Shown: positions 9,141 through 18,985, counted from the first letter of the stretch. The stretch is DNA of 64,000 bases from Nocardioides coralli (GCF_019880385.1 NZ_CP082273.1:310001-374000); one strand, 5' to 3'. The notes: a model not told the origin generated them from the sequence alone. Made by a program: numbers and translations.

Positions 9141-9470
9141 ATGGCCCAGAAGGTCAACATCGTCCTGGTCGACGACCTCGACGGCAGCGAGGCGTCCGAG
9201 ACCGTCACCTTCGGGCTCGACGGGACGACGTACGAGATCGACCTGAACGAGAAGAACGCCGGGAAGCTCCGCGACGCCCTCTCGGGATACGTCGGTCACG
9301 CACGCAAGGTGACCTCCGGGCGCGGGCGCCGCTCCCGCGCCAGCGCCGCCGCCTCCTCCGGTCCGAGCGCGCGCGAGCTGCGTGACTGGGCCCGCTCCAA
9401 CGGCTACGAGGTCTCCGACCGTGGTCGGGTGCCCGCCGAGGTCCGGGAGGCCTTCGAAGCCGCCCACTGA
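9141..9470 (+). CDS. lsr2: Lsr2 nucleoid-associated protein
   Basis: Lsr2 is the actinobacterial H-NS-like protein that bridges DNA and silences AT-rich, often horizontally acquired genes. The 109-residue product has the N-terminal oligomerisation domain (MAQKVNIVLVDDLDGSEA, then the TYEIDLNEKNA strand) and a basic linker. The C-terminal DNA-binding domain (ARELRDWARSNGYEV) carries the AT-hook-like tripeptide in DRGRVPAEV, which inserts in the minor groove. Length is normal. It precedes clpC, as in Mtb (Rv3597c/Rv3596c). Confidence 0.97.
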   Translation: MAQKVNIVLVDDLDGSEASETVTFGLDGTTYEIDLNEKNAGKLRDALSGYVGHARKVTSGRGRRSRASAAASSGPSARELRDWARSNGYEVSDRGRVPAEVREAFEAAH

Positions 9471-9507
9471 CCCCACCGTCCGCCGGACGTCGTGGCGCTC
9501 GCTTCGT

Positions 9508-9547
9508 CCGGACGTTGAGGTGCTCGGCCCTGCCGGACGTTGAGGTG
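9508..9547. repeat. 15-bp direct repeat (ccggacgttgaggtg, two copies)
   Basis: CCGGACGTTGAGGTG occurs at 9508-9522 and 9533-9547, a 25-base period, with a third partial copy (CGCCGGACGTCG) at 9481. The right half GTTGAGGTG is also the end motif of the longer palindromic repeat that begins at 9539, so these look like partial or degenerate copies of the same element. Confidence 0.7.
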
Positions 9548-9576
9548 TGAGGGCCGCTAGGCCCGAGCCACGAAAC
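9539..9576 (-). repeat. palindromic repeat, family A, inverted copy
   Basis: Read on the minus strand this is GTTTCGTGGCTC, a core, then CACCTCAAC. The same two ends bound repeats at 43532-43572 and 44480-44528. The core here is its own small hairpin (GGGCC-GCTA-GGCCC, 9551-9564). The ends can pair as GGTT..GTG with CAC..AACC around an internal loop. The 9471-9852 gap holds this, the direct repeats, a family B repeat and the clpC promoter, but no gene. Confidence 0.7.
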
Positions 9577-9630
9577 GCCCGGCGCCGCCACGGCTACTCG
9601 TCGTGCGCGCTCTCGTGTGCCAGCTTGCGT

Positions 9631-9653
9631 GGTTTCGACGCGCTCGCGCGACC
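9631..9653 (+). repeat. palindromic repeat, family B
   Basis: GGTTTCGAC, core GCGCTCGCG, then CGACC. The arms can fold as GGT-CG-CGCG against CGCG-CG-ACC with small bulges. A second member, GGTCTCGAC...TCGACC, lies at 44428-44450, again next to a family A repeat. Confidence 0.55.
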
Positions 9654-9728
9654 TCGCAGGCTCAGGCGCGTCGCTTGCTCAGCCTTCACGGGCCGCGGCC
9701 CGCGCTCGTTCCTCGCGCGGGCCTGCCC

Positions 9729-9745
9729 GTTCGCTCTGGGCGGAC
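9729..9745 (+). promoter_or_regulatory. candidate ClgR box upstream of clpC
   Basis: GTTCGC-TCTGG-GCGGAC. This matches the palindromic motif GTTCGC-N5-GCG that I recall for ClgR, the activator of clp genes in Streptomyces, Corynebacterium and Mycobacterium. Its centre lies about 60 bases before the predicted transcription start, a normal place for an activator. Confidence 0.55.
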
Positions 9746-9762
9746 GAGCTCGTGCCTGATAC

Positions 9763-9790
9763 GGGAACGCGTAGGGTGGTGTCAGGGGTT
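9763..9790 (+). promoter_or_regulatory. candidate SigR/SigH-type promoter of clpC
   Basis: GGGAAC (9763-9768) and GTT (9788-9790) are separated by 19 bases, close to the oxidative/heat stress sigma consensus GGAAT-N18-GTT. A housekeeping -10 (TAGGGT, 9772-9777) overlaps it. Transcription from the stress promoter would give a leader of about 55 bases before the clpC start. Confidence 0.45.
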
Positions 9791-9852
9791 GTAGGACTCG
9801 ACGAACCCGCCACCCGTGGCGGGTCGCCCCACAGGCAACAGGAGCGATGCGC

Positions 9853-12426
9853 ATGTTCGAGCGGTTCACCGACCGAGCCCGACGAGTGGTGGTGCTGGCC
9901 CAGGAAGAGGCCCGCATGCTGTCCCACAACTACATCGGGACCGAGCACATCCTGCTCGGCCTGATCCACGAGGGCGAGGGCGTGGCGGCCAAGGCGCTGG
10001 AGAGCCTCGACATCTCCCTGGAGGCGGTGCGCGCCCAGGTCGAGGAGATCATCGGCCAGGGCCAGCAGGCACCCTCCGGACACATCCCCTTCACCCCGCG
10101 CGCCAAGAAGGTGCTGGAGCTCTCCCTGCGGGAGGCGCTGCAGCTCGGCCACTCCTACATCGGCACCGAGCACATCCTGCTCGGCCTGATCCGGGAGGGC
10201 GAGGGCGTGGCCGCCCAGGTGCTCCAGAAGCTCGGCGCCGACCTCAACCGGGTGCGTCAGCAGGTGATCCAGCTCCTCTCCGGCTTCCAGGGCAAGGAGT
10301 CCGCCAGCGCCGGCGCCCAGACCGGTGGCTCCGGCGGCGACGCGCCGTCCTCCTCGCTCGTGCTCGACCAGTTCGGCCGCAACCTCACCCAGGACGCGCG
10401 TGAGGGCAAGCTCGACCCCGTCATCGGGCGCGAGCAGGAGATCGAGCGGGTCATGCAGATCCTGTCCCGCCGTACCAAGAACAACCCCGTGCTCATCGGC
10501 GAGCCGGGCGTCGGCAAGACCACCATCGTCGAGGGTCTCGCGCAGGACATCATGCGCGGCAACGTCCCGGAGACGCTGAAGGACAAGCAGATCTACACCC
10601 TCGACCTCGGCGCGCTGGTCGCCGGGTCGCGCTACCGCGGTGACTTCGAGGAGCGCCTCAAGAAGGTGCTCAAGGAGATCCGCACCCGCGGCGACATCGT
10701 GCTCTTCATCGACGAGATCCACACGCTGGTCGGCGCCGGTGCGGCCGAGGGAGCCATCGACGCCGCCAGCATCCTCAAGCCGATGCTGGCCCGCGGTGAG
10801 CTCCAGACCATCGGCGCCACGACGCTCGACGAGTACCGCAAGTACCTCGAGAAGGACGCCGCCCTCGAGCGCCGGTTCCAGCCGATCCAGGTCGCCGAGC
10901 CCTCGATCGCGCACACCATCGAGATGCTCAAGGGCCTGCGTGACCGTTACGAGGCCCACCACCGCGTCACCATCACCGACGAGGCCCTGGTGAGCGCGGC
11001 GACCCTCGCCGACCGCTACATCTCCGACCGGTTCCTGCCCGACAAGGCCATCGACCTCATCGACGAGGCCGGGTCGCGGCTGCGGATCCGGCGGATGACG
11101 GCGCCGGCCGACCTGCGCGAGTTCGACGAGCAGATCGCCGAGGTCCGCCAGCGCAAGGAGGGCGCGATCGACGGGCAGGACTTCGAGGCCGCCGCCCGGC
11201 TGCGCGACGAGGAGAAGCAGCTCATCGCCCGCCGGTCCGAGCGCGAGAAGCAGTGGCGTGCCGGCGACATGGACGAGGTCGCCGAGGTCGACGAGGAGCT
11301 GATCGCCGAGGTGCTCGCCGTGGCGACCGGCATCCCGATCGTGAAGCTGTCGGAGGAGGAGTCGAGCCGGCTGCTCAAGATGGAGGACGAGCTCCACAAG
11401 CGCGTCATCGGCCAGGAAGAGGCCGTGAAGGCGCTCAGCCGCGCCATCCGGCGTACCCGCGCCGGCCTGAAGGACCCCAAGCGTCCCGGTGGGTCGTTCA
11501 TCTTCGCCGGCCCCTCCGGCGTCGGGAAGACGTGGTTGTCGAAGTCGCTCGCCGAGTTCCTCTTCGGCGACGAGGACGCGCTGATCCAGCTCGACATGAG
11601 CGAGTTCAGCGAGAAGCACACCGTCTCGCGGCTCTTCGGCTCGCCCCCGGGCTACGTCGGCTACGAGGAGGGGGGCCAGCTCACCGAGAAGGTGCGCCGC
11701 AAGCCGTTCTCGGTCGTGCTCTTCGACGAGGTCGAGAAGGCGCACCCCGACATCTTCAACAGCCTGCTCCAGATCCTGGAGGAGGGTCGGCTGACCGACT
11801 CGCAGGGCCGGGTTGTCGACTTCAAGAACACCGTCATCATCATGACCACCAACCTCGGCACCCGCGACATCGCGAAGGGCGTCAACCTCGGCTTCCAGCA
11901 GTCCGGGGACGCCGCGGGGTCCTACGAGCGGATGAAGAACAAGGTGCAGGAGGAGCTCAAGCAGCACTTCCGTCCCGAGTTCCTCAACCGTGTCGACGAG
12001 GTCATCGTGTTCCCGCCGCTGTCGCAGGAGCAGATCATCTCGATGGTGGACAACATGATCGGCGCGGTCGAGACCCGGCTGAAGGACCGCGACATGAAGA
12101 TCGAGCTCACCCAGAACGCCAAGAACCTGCTGGCGGAACGGGGCTTCGACCCCGTGCTGGGTGCCCGTCCCCTGCGCCGCACCGTGCAGCGCGAGGTCGA
12201 GGACGTGCTCGCCGAGAAGATGCTCTACGGCGAGGTCGGGCCCGGTCAGATCGTGCTCGTCGACGTCGAGGGGGAGGGCGCCACGGCGACCTTCACCTTC
12301 GAGGGGCAGAAGATGGGCGACCTGCCCGACCTGCCGCCCTTCGAGACGGCCGACGTCGAGGCCGGCGCCGAGCCCGACGAGGGTCCTGACGACTCCGACA
12401 GCGGGTCCGACGTCCCGAAGTCCTGA
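9853..12426 (+). CDS. clpC: ATP-dependent Clp protease ATP-binding subunit ClpC
   Basis: ClpC is the AAA+ unfoldase that feeds substrates to ClpP1P2. The 857 residues contain two N-terminal Clp repeats ([12 protein letters not shown] and [12 protein letters not shown]), AAA-1 with Walker A GEPGVGKT (about 216-223) and Walker B LFIDEIH, and the central UVR/coiled-coil M domain. AAA-2 has Walker A GPSGVGKT (about 553-560) and a sensor-2 GARPLRR. Two ATGs are six bases apart. The second is chosen because AGGAG at 9840-9844 is eight bases away (only two from the first), and because ClpC1 proteins begin MFERFTDR. Upstream lie a ClgR-like box and a stress-type promoter. It ends ten bases before the convergent mutY. 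Confidence 0.97.
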   Translation: MFERFTDRARRVVVLAQEEARMLSHNYIGTEHILLGLIHEGEGVAAKALESLDISLEAVRAQVEEIIGQGQQAPSGHIPFTPRAKKVLELSLREALQLGHSYIGTEHILLGLIREGEGVAAQVLQKLGADLNRVRQQVIQLLSGFQGKESASAGAQTGGSGGDAPSSSLVLDQFGRNLTQDAREGKLDPVIGREQEIERVMQILSRRTKNNPVLIGEPGVGKTTIVEGLAQDIMRGNVPETLKDKQIYTLDLGALVAGSRYRGDFEERLKKVLKEIRTRGDIVLFIDEIHTLVGAGAAEGAIDAASILKPMLARGELQTIGATTLDEYRKYLEKDAALERRFQPIQVAEPSIAHTIEMLKGLRDRYEAHHRVTITDEALVSAATLADRYISDRFLPDKAIDLIDEAGSRLRIRRMTAPADLREFDEQIAEVRQRKEGAIDGQDFEAAARLRDEEKQLIARRSEREKQWRAGDMDEVAEVDEELIAEVLAVATGIPIVKLSEEESSRLLKMEDELHKRVIGQEEAVKALSRAIRRTRAGLKDPKRPGGSFIFAGPSGVGKTWLSKSLAEFLFGDEDALIQLDMSEFSEKHTVSRLFGSPPGYVGYEEGGQLTEKVRRKPFSVVLFDEVEKAHPDIFNSLLQILEEGRLTDSQGRVVDFKNTVIIMTTNLGTRDIAKGVNLGFQQSGDAAGSYERMKNKVQEELKQHFRPEFLNRVDEVIVFPPLSQEQIISMVDNMIGAVETRLKDRDMKIELTQNAKNLLAERGFDPVLGARPLRRTVQREVEDVLAEKMLYGEVGPGQIVLVDVEGEGATATFTFEGQKMGDLPDLPPFETADVEAGAEPDEGPDDSDSGSDVPKS

Positions 12427-12436
12427 CCGGCCGACC

Positions 12437-13300
12437 TCAGGGCAGCCGGTAGGCGTCGCCGTCGCGGGCGAGCAGTCCGTCCGCGACGAGCGCCGCCAGG
12501 CACCGTGAGCGCTGCTCGGCCTCGCTCCACGCGAGGTCGAGCGCGCTCGCATGCACCGGCCCGTCGGCGTCGCGCACCACACCCAGCAACCGCCCCCGGC
12601 ACTGCCGGTCGGTGCCGGCCCAGGCCTGCCCCGGCCGTGGCGGCCCGTCGTACGCCGGGTAGCCGGCCGCCCGCCACGCGCAGGCCCCGGCGACGGGGCA
12701 CTGGTCGCACCGTGGGCGCCGGGCCGTGCAGACGAGCGCCCCGAGCTCCATGAGACCGATCGACCACGTGGCGGCCGCGGCGTCGTCCGGGGGCAGCAGG
12801 TCGTCGGCTCGCTGTCGCTCCGCGGCAGTCACCGACACCGGTGGCAGCTCCACGCCGGCGCGCAGCCGCGCGAGCACTCGCCGCACGTTGGTGTCCAGCA
12901 CGGCGTGCCGTCGGCCGAACGCGAAGACCGCGATCGCGGCTGCGGTGTAGTCGCCCACGCCCTGCAGCGACCGCAGCTCCTCGAGGCTGGCTGGCACCTC
13001 GCCGTCGTGGCGCTCGACGATCGCGGTCGCGGCAGCGTGGAGCCGCAACGCCCGGCGCGGGTAGCCGAGCCGGCCCCACATGCGGACCGCCTCGCCGGTG
13101 GAGTCGGCGGCGAGGTCGGCCGGGGTCGGCCACCGGTCGAGCCACGCCTCGTGCACCGGCAGCACCCGGGCGACCGGCGTCTGCTGGAGCATGTACTCCG
13201 ACACCATGATCGACCACGGGGTCGCCGAGGGCCCGCGCCAGGGCAGCTCCCGCGCATGCTCGTCGTACCACCGCAGCAGCGGCGCGTGCAGATCGTCCAT
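12437..13300 (-). CDS. mutY: A/G-specific adenine DNA glycosylase
   Basis: MutY removes adenine mispaired with 8-oxoguanine, starting base-excision repair. The 287-residue product has the HhH-GPD core: LPWRGP, MLQQTPV, LQGVGDYTAAAI (helix-hairpin-helix with catalytic Asp) and LDTNVRR. It also has the [4Fe-4S] ligand pattern C-x6-C-x2-C-x5-C in CTARRPRCDQCPVAGAC. It lacks the usual long C-terminal 8-oxoG-recognition domain of E. coli MutY, as do many short actinobacterial forms. A -10 box (TAGTTT, minus strand 13314-13309) lies eight bases before the ATG, predicting a leaderless transcript and supporting this start. Confidence 0.93.
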   Translation of the reverse strand: MDDLHAPLLRWYDEHARELPWRGPSATPWSIMVSEYMLQQTPVARVLPVHEAWLDRWPTPADLAADSTGEAVRMWGRLGYPRRALRLHAAATAIVERHDGEVPASLEELRSLQGVGDYTAAAIAVFAFGRRHAVLDTNVRRVLARLRAGVELPPVSVTAAERQRADDLLPPDDAAAATWSIGLMELGALVCTARRPRCDQCPVAGACAWRAAGYPAYDGPPRPGQAWAGTDRQCRGRLLGVVRDADGPVHASALDLAWSEAEQRSRCLAALVADGLLARDGDAYRLP

Positions 13301-13368
13301 CGCGCTCGAAACTAGCGCCCCCCGCGTGGCTCCCCGGCGGCGGCGCCGCCGCTGCCTAACGTGGAGCC

Positions 13369-14157
13369 ATGACCACCATGACCCGGGGACCGCTGCCGGC
13401 CCGTGTCTACTGGTTCCGGCGCACGGTCGTCCTCCTCGCCCTGGCCGGCCTCGTGCTCGGCAGCACCCAGCTGGTGCGGCTCGCGACGGGCAGCAGTCCC
13501 GAGGGCCCCGACCGGGCCGCTCAGGTGGCGGCCGAGCCGAGCGAGCCCGCTCCCACAGCGGGACCGAGTGCTGCCGCCGTGGCGCCGACCGACGAGAAGG
13601 ACGGCAAGCAGCGGGACAAACGCCGCAAGCAGAAGAACAAGAAGAACAAGAAGGACCGCGAGCCCAAGCTGCCCCCGCCCGACGGAGAGTGCGTCGACAG
13701 CGACATCGCCGTCACGCCGACCCTGGACGATGCGGTCGGCGGCAGCCCGATCACGATCGTCCTCGAGCTGCGCACCATCGCGGCCGAGGCCTGCACCTGG
13801 CAGGTGTCACCGCAGTCGGTCACCGTCAAGATCACCTCGGGCAAGGACGACATCTGGTCCAGCCTCGACTGCCCCCGCGCCGTTCCCCGCGAGGACGTCG
13901 TCGTGCGCAACAGCGTCAGCACCGAGGTCGAGGTCACCTGGTCTGCCCGGCGCTCCGACGAGGGGTGCACCCGCAACACCGCCTGGGCGCTCCCGGGGTG
14001 GTACTTCGTCAAGGCCGCCGCCCTCGCGGGCGAGCCCGCCGACCTGCACTTCGAGGTCACCACCCCACGACCCGACGTGGTCACCGAGGTCGTGAAGCCG
14101 AAGTCGGACAAGGGCAAGAAGCAGCGGGCCCGCGACCGGCGGGGCCAGGGCGACTGA
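13369..14157 (+). CDS. membrane-anchored Lys-rich protein of unknown function
   Basis: 262 residues. An N-terminal hydrophobic segment after WFRR (VVLLALAGLVLGSTQL) is either an uncleaved anchor or a signal peptide. Next comes an Ala/Pro-rich stretch, then a very basic linker (KNKKNKKDREPK) and a compact domain with four Cys (ECVDSD, ACTW, DCPR, GCTRN) and many beta-forming residues. The tail is again basic. The Cys pattern suggests two disulfides outside the membrane. A -10 box TAACGT (13357-13362) sits six bases before the ATG. It lies between mutY and disA, where Mtb has the uncharacterised membrane protein Rv3587c (from memory); equivalence is only positional. Confidence 0.7.
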   Translation: MTTMTRGPLPARVYWFRRTVVLLALAGLVLGSTQLVRLATGSSPEGPDRAAQVAAEPSEPAPTAGPSAAAVAPTDEKDGKQRDKRRKQKNKKNKKDREPKLPPPDGECVDSDIAVTPTLDDAVGGSPITIVLELRTIAAEACTWQVSPQSVTVKITSGKDDIWSSLDCPRAVPREDVVVRNSVSTEVEVTWSARRSDEGCTRNTAWALPGWYFVKAAALAGEPADLHFEVTTPRPDVVTEVVKPKSDKGKKQRARDRRGQGD

Positions 14158-14171
14158 TCTCGCCGACGCGC

Positions 14172-14191
14172 CCTCCGAGCAAGCTCGGAGG
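14172..14191. terminator. bidirectional hairpin between convergent genes
   Basis: CCTCCGAG-CAAG-CTCGGAGG, a perfect 8-base stem with a 4-base loop. It is centred between the ends of the Lys-rich protein gene (14157) and disA (14201). There is no T-run, as is usual in high-GC genomes. Confidence 0.65.
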
Positions 14192-14200
14192 CCGCTGGCC

Positions 14201-15286
14201 TCAGACGTACCGCTCGAGGATCGTGGACTCGGCCAGGCGGGAGAGACCCTCGCGGACGCTGCGGGCGCGCAGCTCGCCGACCCCGTCGACGGTCTGCAGG
14301 TCCTCGATCCCCGCCGAGAGCAGCTTCTGCAGGTTGCCGAAGTGGTCGACCAGCCTGACCACGACCGACTGCGGCAGCCGCGGGACCTTGGCCAGCAACC
14401 GGTAGCCGCGGGGGGCCACCGCGCCGTCGAGGTGCTCGCCGGTGCCGAGACCCAGGGCACGGGCGGCAGCAGCCGGGTCGACCAGCTCGGTCGGCGAGAG
14501 CGCCTCGAGCTGGGCGAGGTAGTGGTCGGGATCCTGGCTGCCCCGGGCCGCCGGCAGGTAGTCGCGCACGACCAGCTCCCGCTCCATGTCGACCCCGGTG
14601 ACGAGCTCCTCGAGCTGCAGCGACAGCAGCCGGCCGTCGGTGCCGAGCTCGAGCACGTAGTCCTCGATCTCGCGGGCGATCCGCGTCACCATCTCCAGCC
14701 GCTGTGCGACCACGGCGACGTCACGGACCGTCACGAGGTCCTCGATCTCCAGCGCGGAGAGGGTGCTGCTGACCTCGTCGAGCCGCAGCTTGTAGCGCTC
14801 GAGGGTGGCGAGGGCCTGGTTGGCGCGCGACAGGATCTGGCCGGAGTCCTCCAGCACGTGCCGGGTCTCGCCGACGTACGCCGCGATGATCTGCATCGAC
14901 TGAGACACCGAGATCACCGGGAACCCGGTCTGCCTCGCGACACGGTCGGCCGTGCGGTGGCGGGTGCCGGTCTCCTCCGACGGGATGGTGTGGTCGGGCA
15001 TGAGGTGGGTGGCAGCGCGGATGATCTGGGTGACGTCGCCGTCGACGACGATCGCGCCGTCCATCTTGGCCAGCTCGCGCAGCCCGGTGGCGGTGAACGG
15101 CACGTCGAGGGTGAAGCCGCCGGTGCAGATGGCGTCGACGGCCCGGTCGTGGCCCAGAACGATCAGCGCGCCGGTGCGACCCCGGAGGATGCGCTCGAGG
15201 CCGTCGCGCAGCGCGGTGCCGGGCGCGATCGACGCCAGGGTCGCGCGCAGCCGGAGCTGCTCGTCGGTGCGAACCGTGCCAGACAC
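14201..15286 (-). CDS. disA: DNA integrity scanning diadenylate cyclase
   Basis: DisA makes cyclic di-AMP from two ATP and stops when it meets branched DNA. The 361-residue protein has the DAC domain with both nucleotide-binding motifs (DGA in [16 protein letters not shown] in [10 protein letters not shown]), a helical spine and a C-terminal helix-hairpin-helix DNA-binding region ([16 protein letters not shown]). The GTG start follows GAGGGAGG with five-base spacing. A -10 box TAGACT lies upstream (minus strand 15342-15337). radA lies just upstream on the same strand; in other bacteria RadA inhibits DisA activity, so the pairing is functional. Confidence 0.96.
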   Translation of the reverse strand: MSGTVRTDEQLRLRATLASIAPGTALRDGLERILRGRTGALIVLGHDRAVDAICTGGFTLDVPFTATGLRELAKMDGAIVVDGDVTQIIRAATHLMPDHTIPSEETGTRHRTADRVARQTGFPVISVSQSMQIIAAYVGETRHVLEDSGQILSRANQALATLERYKLRLDEVSSTLSALEIEDLVTVRDVAVVAQRLEMVTRIAREIEDYVLELGTDGRLLSLQLEELVTGVDMERELVVRDYLPAARGSQDPDHYLAQLEALSPTELVDPAAAARALGLGTGEHLDGAVAPRGYRLLAKVPRLPQSVVVRLVDHFGNLQKLLSAGIEDLQTVDGVGELRARSVREGLSRLAESTILERYV

Positions 15287-15374
15287 CTGGGCCTCCCTCG
15301 TGTGGTCCCTCGGGGTGGGACCGGCATCCGGTTGGCAGTCTAGGAGATCGTGAGCCCCACGCGGGGATCGTTCG

Positions 15375-16769
15375 TCATCGCTCCCGCTCCTTGATCAGCG
15401 AGAGGAGCCGCAGGCAGGTGGCGATGTCGGGGACCTCGATCACCCGCATGCCGTCGACCTGCCGGTCCTGGCCCGAGGGCCCCTGGTGCCGACCGGGGAC
15501 GACGGCCACCTGGAAGCCCAGCCGCGCCGCCTCGGAGATCCGCTGCGGCAGGTCGCGCACCTTGCGGAGCTCGCCCGCGAGCCCGAGCTCGCCCATCGCC
15601 ACCACCCCCCGCGGCGCGGGCCGGTCGGCCGATGCCGAGGCGAGGGCGAGGGCGAGGGCCAGGTCGGTCGCCGGCTCGGTGAGCCGCACGCCCCCGACGG
15701 TCGAGGCGAAGACGTCGTGGCTCTGCAGCCGGATCCCGCCGTGCTGCTGCAGCACCGCCAGCACCATCGCCATCCGCGAGCCGTCGAGCCCGCTGGTGGT
15801 ACGCCGGGGGCGCTCGGCGGCCGTCGGGGTCACCAGCGCCTGCACCTCGGCCAGCAGCGGTCGCCGCCCCTCCATCGTCACCGCCACGCAGGTGCCCGGG
15901 ACCTGCTGGGCGTGCTGCTCCACGAAGAGCCCGGTCGGGTCGGTGACGGCCACGATGCCCTCCGCCGAGAGGTCGAAGCAGCCCACCTCGTCGACGGGGC
16001 CGAACCGGTTCTTGAGCGCGCGGACCATCCGGAACCGCGAGTTGCGGTCACCCTCGAAGCCGAGGACCACGTCGACCACGTGCTCGAGCACGCGCGGGCC
16101 GGCGATGGTGCCGTCCTTGGTCACGTGGCCCACGATCAGCGTGGTGATGTTGCGGGTCTTGGCGACCCGGATCAGCGCCGCCGCCACTTCCTTGACCTGG
16201 GTGACGCCGCCGGGGACCCCGTCGACGCCGCTGGCGCCGATCGTCTGCACGGAGTCGACCACCAGCAGTTCGGGCCGCACCTGCTCGATGTGGGTCAGCA
16301 CCGCGCCGAGGTCGGTCTCGGCCGCGAGGTAGAGCTCGTCGTGCACACCGCCGGTGCGGTCGGCTCGCAGCCGCACCTGGGAAGCGGACTCCTCGCCGGT
16401 GACGTAGAGGGTGCGACGCTGGTAGCGCGCGGTCTGGGCGGCCACCTCGAGCAGCAGGGTGCTCTTGCCGACGCCCGGCTCGCCGGCCATGAGGATCGCC
16501 GCGCCCGGGACCAGCCCGCCCCCCAGCACGCGGTCGAGCTCGGGGACCCCGCTGCTGCGGAACGCCGATGCTTCGACCGGGACCTGGCCGATCGGCACCG
16601 CGGGCGCCGTCACCGCCGAGGCGGTGGCCCGGGTGGTGGGTGCAGCCGCGGCTTCGGCGACCGAGCCCCAGGCCTGGCACTCGCCGCAGCGGCCCACCCA
16701 CTTGGCGGTCTCCCAGCCGCACTCGCTGCAGCGGTAGGCCGGGCGGGTGCGGGCGGGGCTCTTCGGCAT
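15375..16769 (-). CDS. radA: DNA repair protein RadA/Sms
   Basis: RadA is a RecA-like, hexameric branch-migration ATPase acting in recombination. The 464-residue product has the N-terminal C4 zinc finger (CSEC...CGEC), Walker [10 protein letters not shown], the RadA-specific KNRFG motif ([11 protein letters not shown]) and a C-terminal Lon-protease-like domain ([12 protein letters not shown]). The minus-strand sequence TAGCGT (16782-16777) lies seven bases before the ATG, so a leaderless start is predicted. The stop is 88 bases from the disA start; both may be on one transcript, although disA also has its own promoter-like sequence. Confidence 0.96.
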   Translation of the reverse strand: MPKSPARTRPAYRCSECGWETAKWVGRCGECQAWGSVAEAAAAPTTRATASAVTAPAVPIGQVPVEASAFRSSGVPELDRVLGGGLVPGAAILMAGEPGVGKSTLLLEVAAQTARYQRRTLYVTGEESASQVRLRADRTGGVHDELYLAAETDLGAVLTHIEQVRPELLVVDSVQTIGASGVDGVPGGVTQVKEVAAALIRVAKTRNITTLIVGHVTKDGTIAGPRVLEHVVDVVLGFEGDRNSRFRMVRALKNRFGPVDEVGCFDLSAEGIVAVTDPTGLFVEQHAQQVPGTCVAVTMEGRRPLLAEVQALVTPTAAERPRRTTSGLDGSRMAMVLAVLQQHGGIRLQSHDVFASTVGGVRLTEPATDLALALALASASADRPAPRGVVAMGELGLAGELRKVRDLPQRISEAARLGFQVAVVPGRHQGPSGQDRQVDGMRVIEVPDIATCLRLLSLIKERER

Positions 16770-16839
16770 GGGGCAGACGCTAGGTCACGACACCGACATC
16801 GGCCGGTATGGTGTGGTTGGAACGATCAAGGGGGCTCCC

Positions 16840-17871
16840 ATGACGCGTACCTCGGGATACGTGCCCACGACCCCGCCGACGCTGGCCGACGTGGCCGAGC
16901 TGGCGGGTGTCTCGCGGCAGACGGTGTCGAACGCCGTCAACAACCCCGACCTGCTGCGTGCCGACACCCTCAGCCGCGTGCTCGAGGCGATCGACGAGCT
17001 GGGCTACTCGCCCAACCGCGCCGCCCGCAACCTGCGCACCCGGGCGAGCCACCTCATCGGGTTGCGGTTCGCCCCCGCGCAGGAGGGCACCGCCAACGCC
17101 ACCATGGACCGGTTCGTGCACTCGCTCGTCGAGACCTCCAGCGCGGCCGGCTACCACGTCCTGCTCTTCCCCGGCGACCTCGAGGACCCCACCGCTGGCT
17201 ACGACGCGCTGCTGCGCTCCACCGCGGTCGACGCCTTCGTCGCCACCGACACCTACCTCGGCAACCCGCAGGCGGCCTGGCTGGAGGCCCGCCGTGCGCC
17301 GTTCGTGGCCTTCGGCAGGCCTTGGGACAACCCCGACGCCGCCCACCCCTGGGTCGACGTCGACGGCGCGGCTGGCGCCGAGATCGCGACGACCCACCTG
17401 CTCGAGAAGGGGCATGAACGGATCGCCTGGCTGGGCTGGCACAAGGACCAGGTGATCGGCGAGGACCGCCGCGCCGGCTGGACCCGGGCGATGCGTTCGC
17501 GCGGCCTGTCGACCACGGGCCTGGCCTCCCGCTCCGAGGACACCGTCAACAGCGGTCGCGAGGCCAGCGCACACCTGCTGGAGGAGGCGCGTCCGACCGG
17601 GTTCGTGTGCGCCTCGGACACCCTGGCGGTCGGGGTCATGCACACCCTCGCCGAGCGAGGGCTGGTGGCGGGGCGTGACGTGGCGGTGGTCGGCTTCGAC
17701 GACTCGCAGGTCGCCCAGACCGTCCCGCCCGGCCTGACCTCGGTCCGGCAGCCGCTCGAGGACGTGGCGGTCGAGATCGTGCGTGCCCTGGAGGGCCTGC
17801 TCGGTCACCCGCCCGTACGCCGTGGCGGCGTGCTGCTCGAGCCGGAGCTGGTCGTCCGCGGGACGACCTGA
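16840..17871 (+). CDS. LacI-family transcriptional regulator
   Basis: 343 residues. The N-terminal LacI helix-turn-helix (TLADVAELAGVSRQTVSNAVN) and hinge are followed by a periplasmic-binding-protein-like sensor domain (HLLEKGHERIAWLG, SDTLAVGVMHTLAERG, VVGFDDS). The start is the ATG after AAGGGGG, 21 bases past a -10 box (TATGGT, 16807-16812). An in-frame upstream reading through the radA promoter is unlikely. No sugar-uptake or metabolic operon lies beside it, so the effector and target genes cannot be named. It ends one base before the convergent AraC-family gene. Confidence 0.9.
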   Translation: MTRTSGYVPTTPPTLADVAELAGVSRQTVSNAVNNPDLLRADTLSRVLEAIDELGYSPNRAARNLRTRASHLIGLRFAPAQEGTANATMDRFVHSLVETSSAAGYHVLLFPGDLEDPTAGYDALLRSTAVDAFVATDTYLGNPQAAWLEARRAPFVAFGRPWDNPDAAHPWVDVDGAAGAEIATTHLLEKGHERIAWLGWHKDQVIGEDRRAGWTRAMRSRGLSTTGLASRSEDTVNSGREASAHLLEEARPTGFVCASDTLAVGVMHTLAERGLVAGRDVAVVGFDDSQVAQTVPPGLTSVRQPLEDVAVEIVRALEGLLGHPPVRRGGVLLEPELVVRGTT

Positions 17872-17872
17872 C

Positions 17873-18838
17873 TCACCGGCCGTGGTGCGTCACGGCGAAC
17901 GGCGAGGCAGGAGGAGCGGCCCGCAGCTCTGCCCGCCACCGTCCCGGAGCCAGACCGTGACGGCGCGAGAAGGCGCGGCTGAACGCGGGTTCCGTGGAGT
18001 AGCCCACCGCACGGGCGATCGTGCTGACCGGGTCGTCGGTGTCGCGCAGCAGCCGTGCCGCCTGGTCGAGGCGGACCCGGGTGAGGTAGGCCCCGGGCGG
18101 CGACCCGACGAGGTCGCGGAAGCGCCGCTTGAACGTCGCGGGCGACAGGGAGACGCGTGCGGCCAGCTCCTCGACGGGCAGCGGGTGGCGGTGCTCGGTG
18201 TGGATCGTCCGGATCGCGGCGCCGATCGCGGGGTCGCGCAGCCCGGCGAGCCAGCCGAGCTCCCGTCCGTCCCGCGTCGCCGCCCAGGCCCGCACGACGT
18301 GGATGAGCAGCGCGTCGGCGACCCGGTTCATCACGGTGGCCGAGCCGGGACCTGGTCCGGCGGCCTCGCCGGCGAGGACGCGCACCAGGCTGCGGGTGGC
18401 CTCGTCGAGCGCACCGGACTCGAGGTGCATCACCGGGGGCAGCAGCTCCAGCAAGGGATGGGGCCCGCCCCGTGCGTCGAAGAGGTAGCCGCCGCAGACC
18501 AGGACGGTCTCGCCGCCGTCGCCCCCCAGCCGGAAGGAGCGGAGCTCCCCGGCCTCAGCGTCCCCCATCAGCTCCGACAGCGGCGTGACCGGTGACCCGG
18601 GGCGGTCGGTCAGCACGTGGCCGTGGCCGTGGGGGACCAGGGCGATGTCGCCGGAGCCCAGCCGGACCTGCTCTCCCGACTCGAGCACCAGCAGGCACGA
18701 GCCGGAGGCGACGACGTGGAAGCCGGCGACGGGCGCCGCCTCGCAGGCCAGGCCCCACGGCACCCGGAACCGCACGTGGGCGAAGACGACGCCGGTGGTC
18801 CGCGTGGCGTCGACGACGTCGGTGAGCACGTCGAGCAC
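17873..18838 (-). CDS. AraC-family transcriptional regulator
   Basis: 321 residues from the GTG chosen here. An N-terminal cupin-type effector domain (SGSCLLVLESGEQVRLGSGD, VPHGHGH) and a helical linker are followed by two helix-turn-helices of the AraC DNA-binding domain (PVEELAARVSLSPATFKRRF and VSTIARAVGYSTEPAFSRAF, the family signature). A longer reading exists, but the minus-strand -10 box TAGTCT (18851-18846) is seven bases before this GTG and the cupin domain begins at once, so the short form is preferred. Divergent from the small possible gene at 18986, a common layout for AraC targets. Confidence 0.88.
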   Translation of the reverse strand: MLDVLTDVVDATRTTGVVFAHVRFRVPWGLACEAAPVAGFHVVASGSCLLVLESGEQVRLGSGDIALVPHGHGHVLTDRPGSPVTPLSELMGDAEAGELRSFRLGGDGGETVLVCGGYLFDARGGPHPLLELLPPVMHLESGALDEATRSLVRVLAGEAAGPGPGSATVMNRVADALLIHVVRAWAATRDGRELGWLAGLRDPAIGAAIRTIHTEHRHPLPVEELAARVSLSPATFKRRFRDLVGSPPGAYLTRVRLDQAARLLRDTDDPVSTIARAVGYSTEPAFSRAFSRRHGLAPGRWRAELRAAPPASPFAVTHHGR

Positions 18839-18985
18839 GACACCGAGACTACGCCGCGTGTGACTGACCGGGTCGGACCTTGATCCGTACGGGTACGAAG
18901 CCGAGCCGGGTGAGCATCGACCGGATCTCCGCGCGGACCTAGCGTGATCGGGAAGCAACCAGCCACGAGACGGCGGAGGTGGGCG

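Noticed and set aside
9679..12582. A 967-codon open frame on the minus strand opposite clpC
   Set aside because: It is the mirror of a GC-rich real gene: composition is Leu/Gly/Arg/Glu-rich without domains, no start signal, and clpC on the plus strand is unmistakable. The same applies to long minus frames at 3451-5784 and 5723-8404.
16820..16836. LacI operator in TTGGAACGATCAAG
   Set aside because: It resembles a CG-centred LacI site but the two halves match poorly, and it overlaps the ribosome-binding region, so I do not call it.
16747..16839. Extension of the LacI-family protein upstream
   Set aside because: It would run across the radA start and both promoters. The ATG at 16840 has a ribosome-binding site and begins just before the DNA-binding domain.
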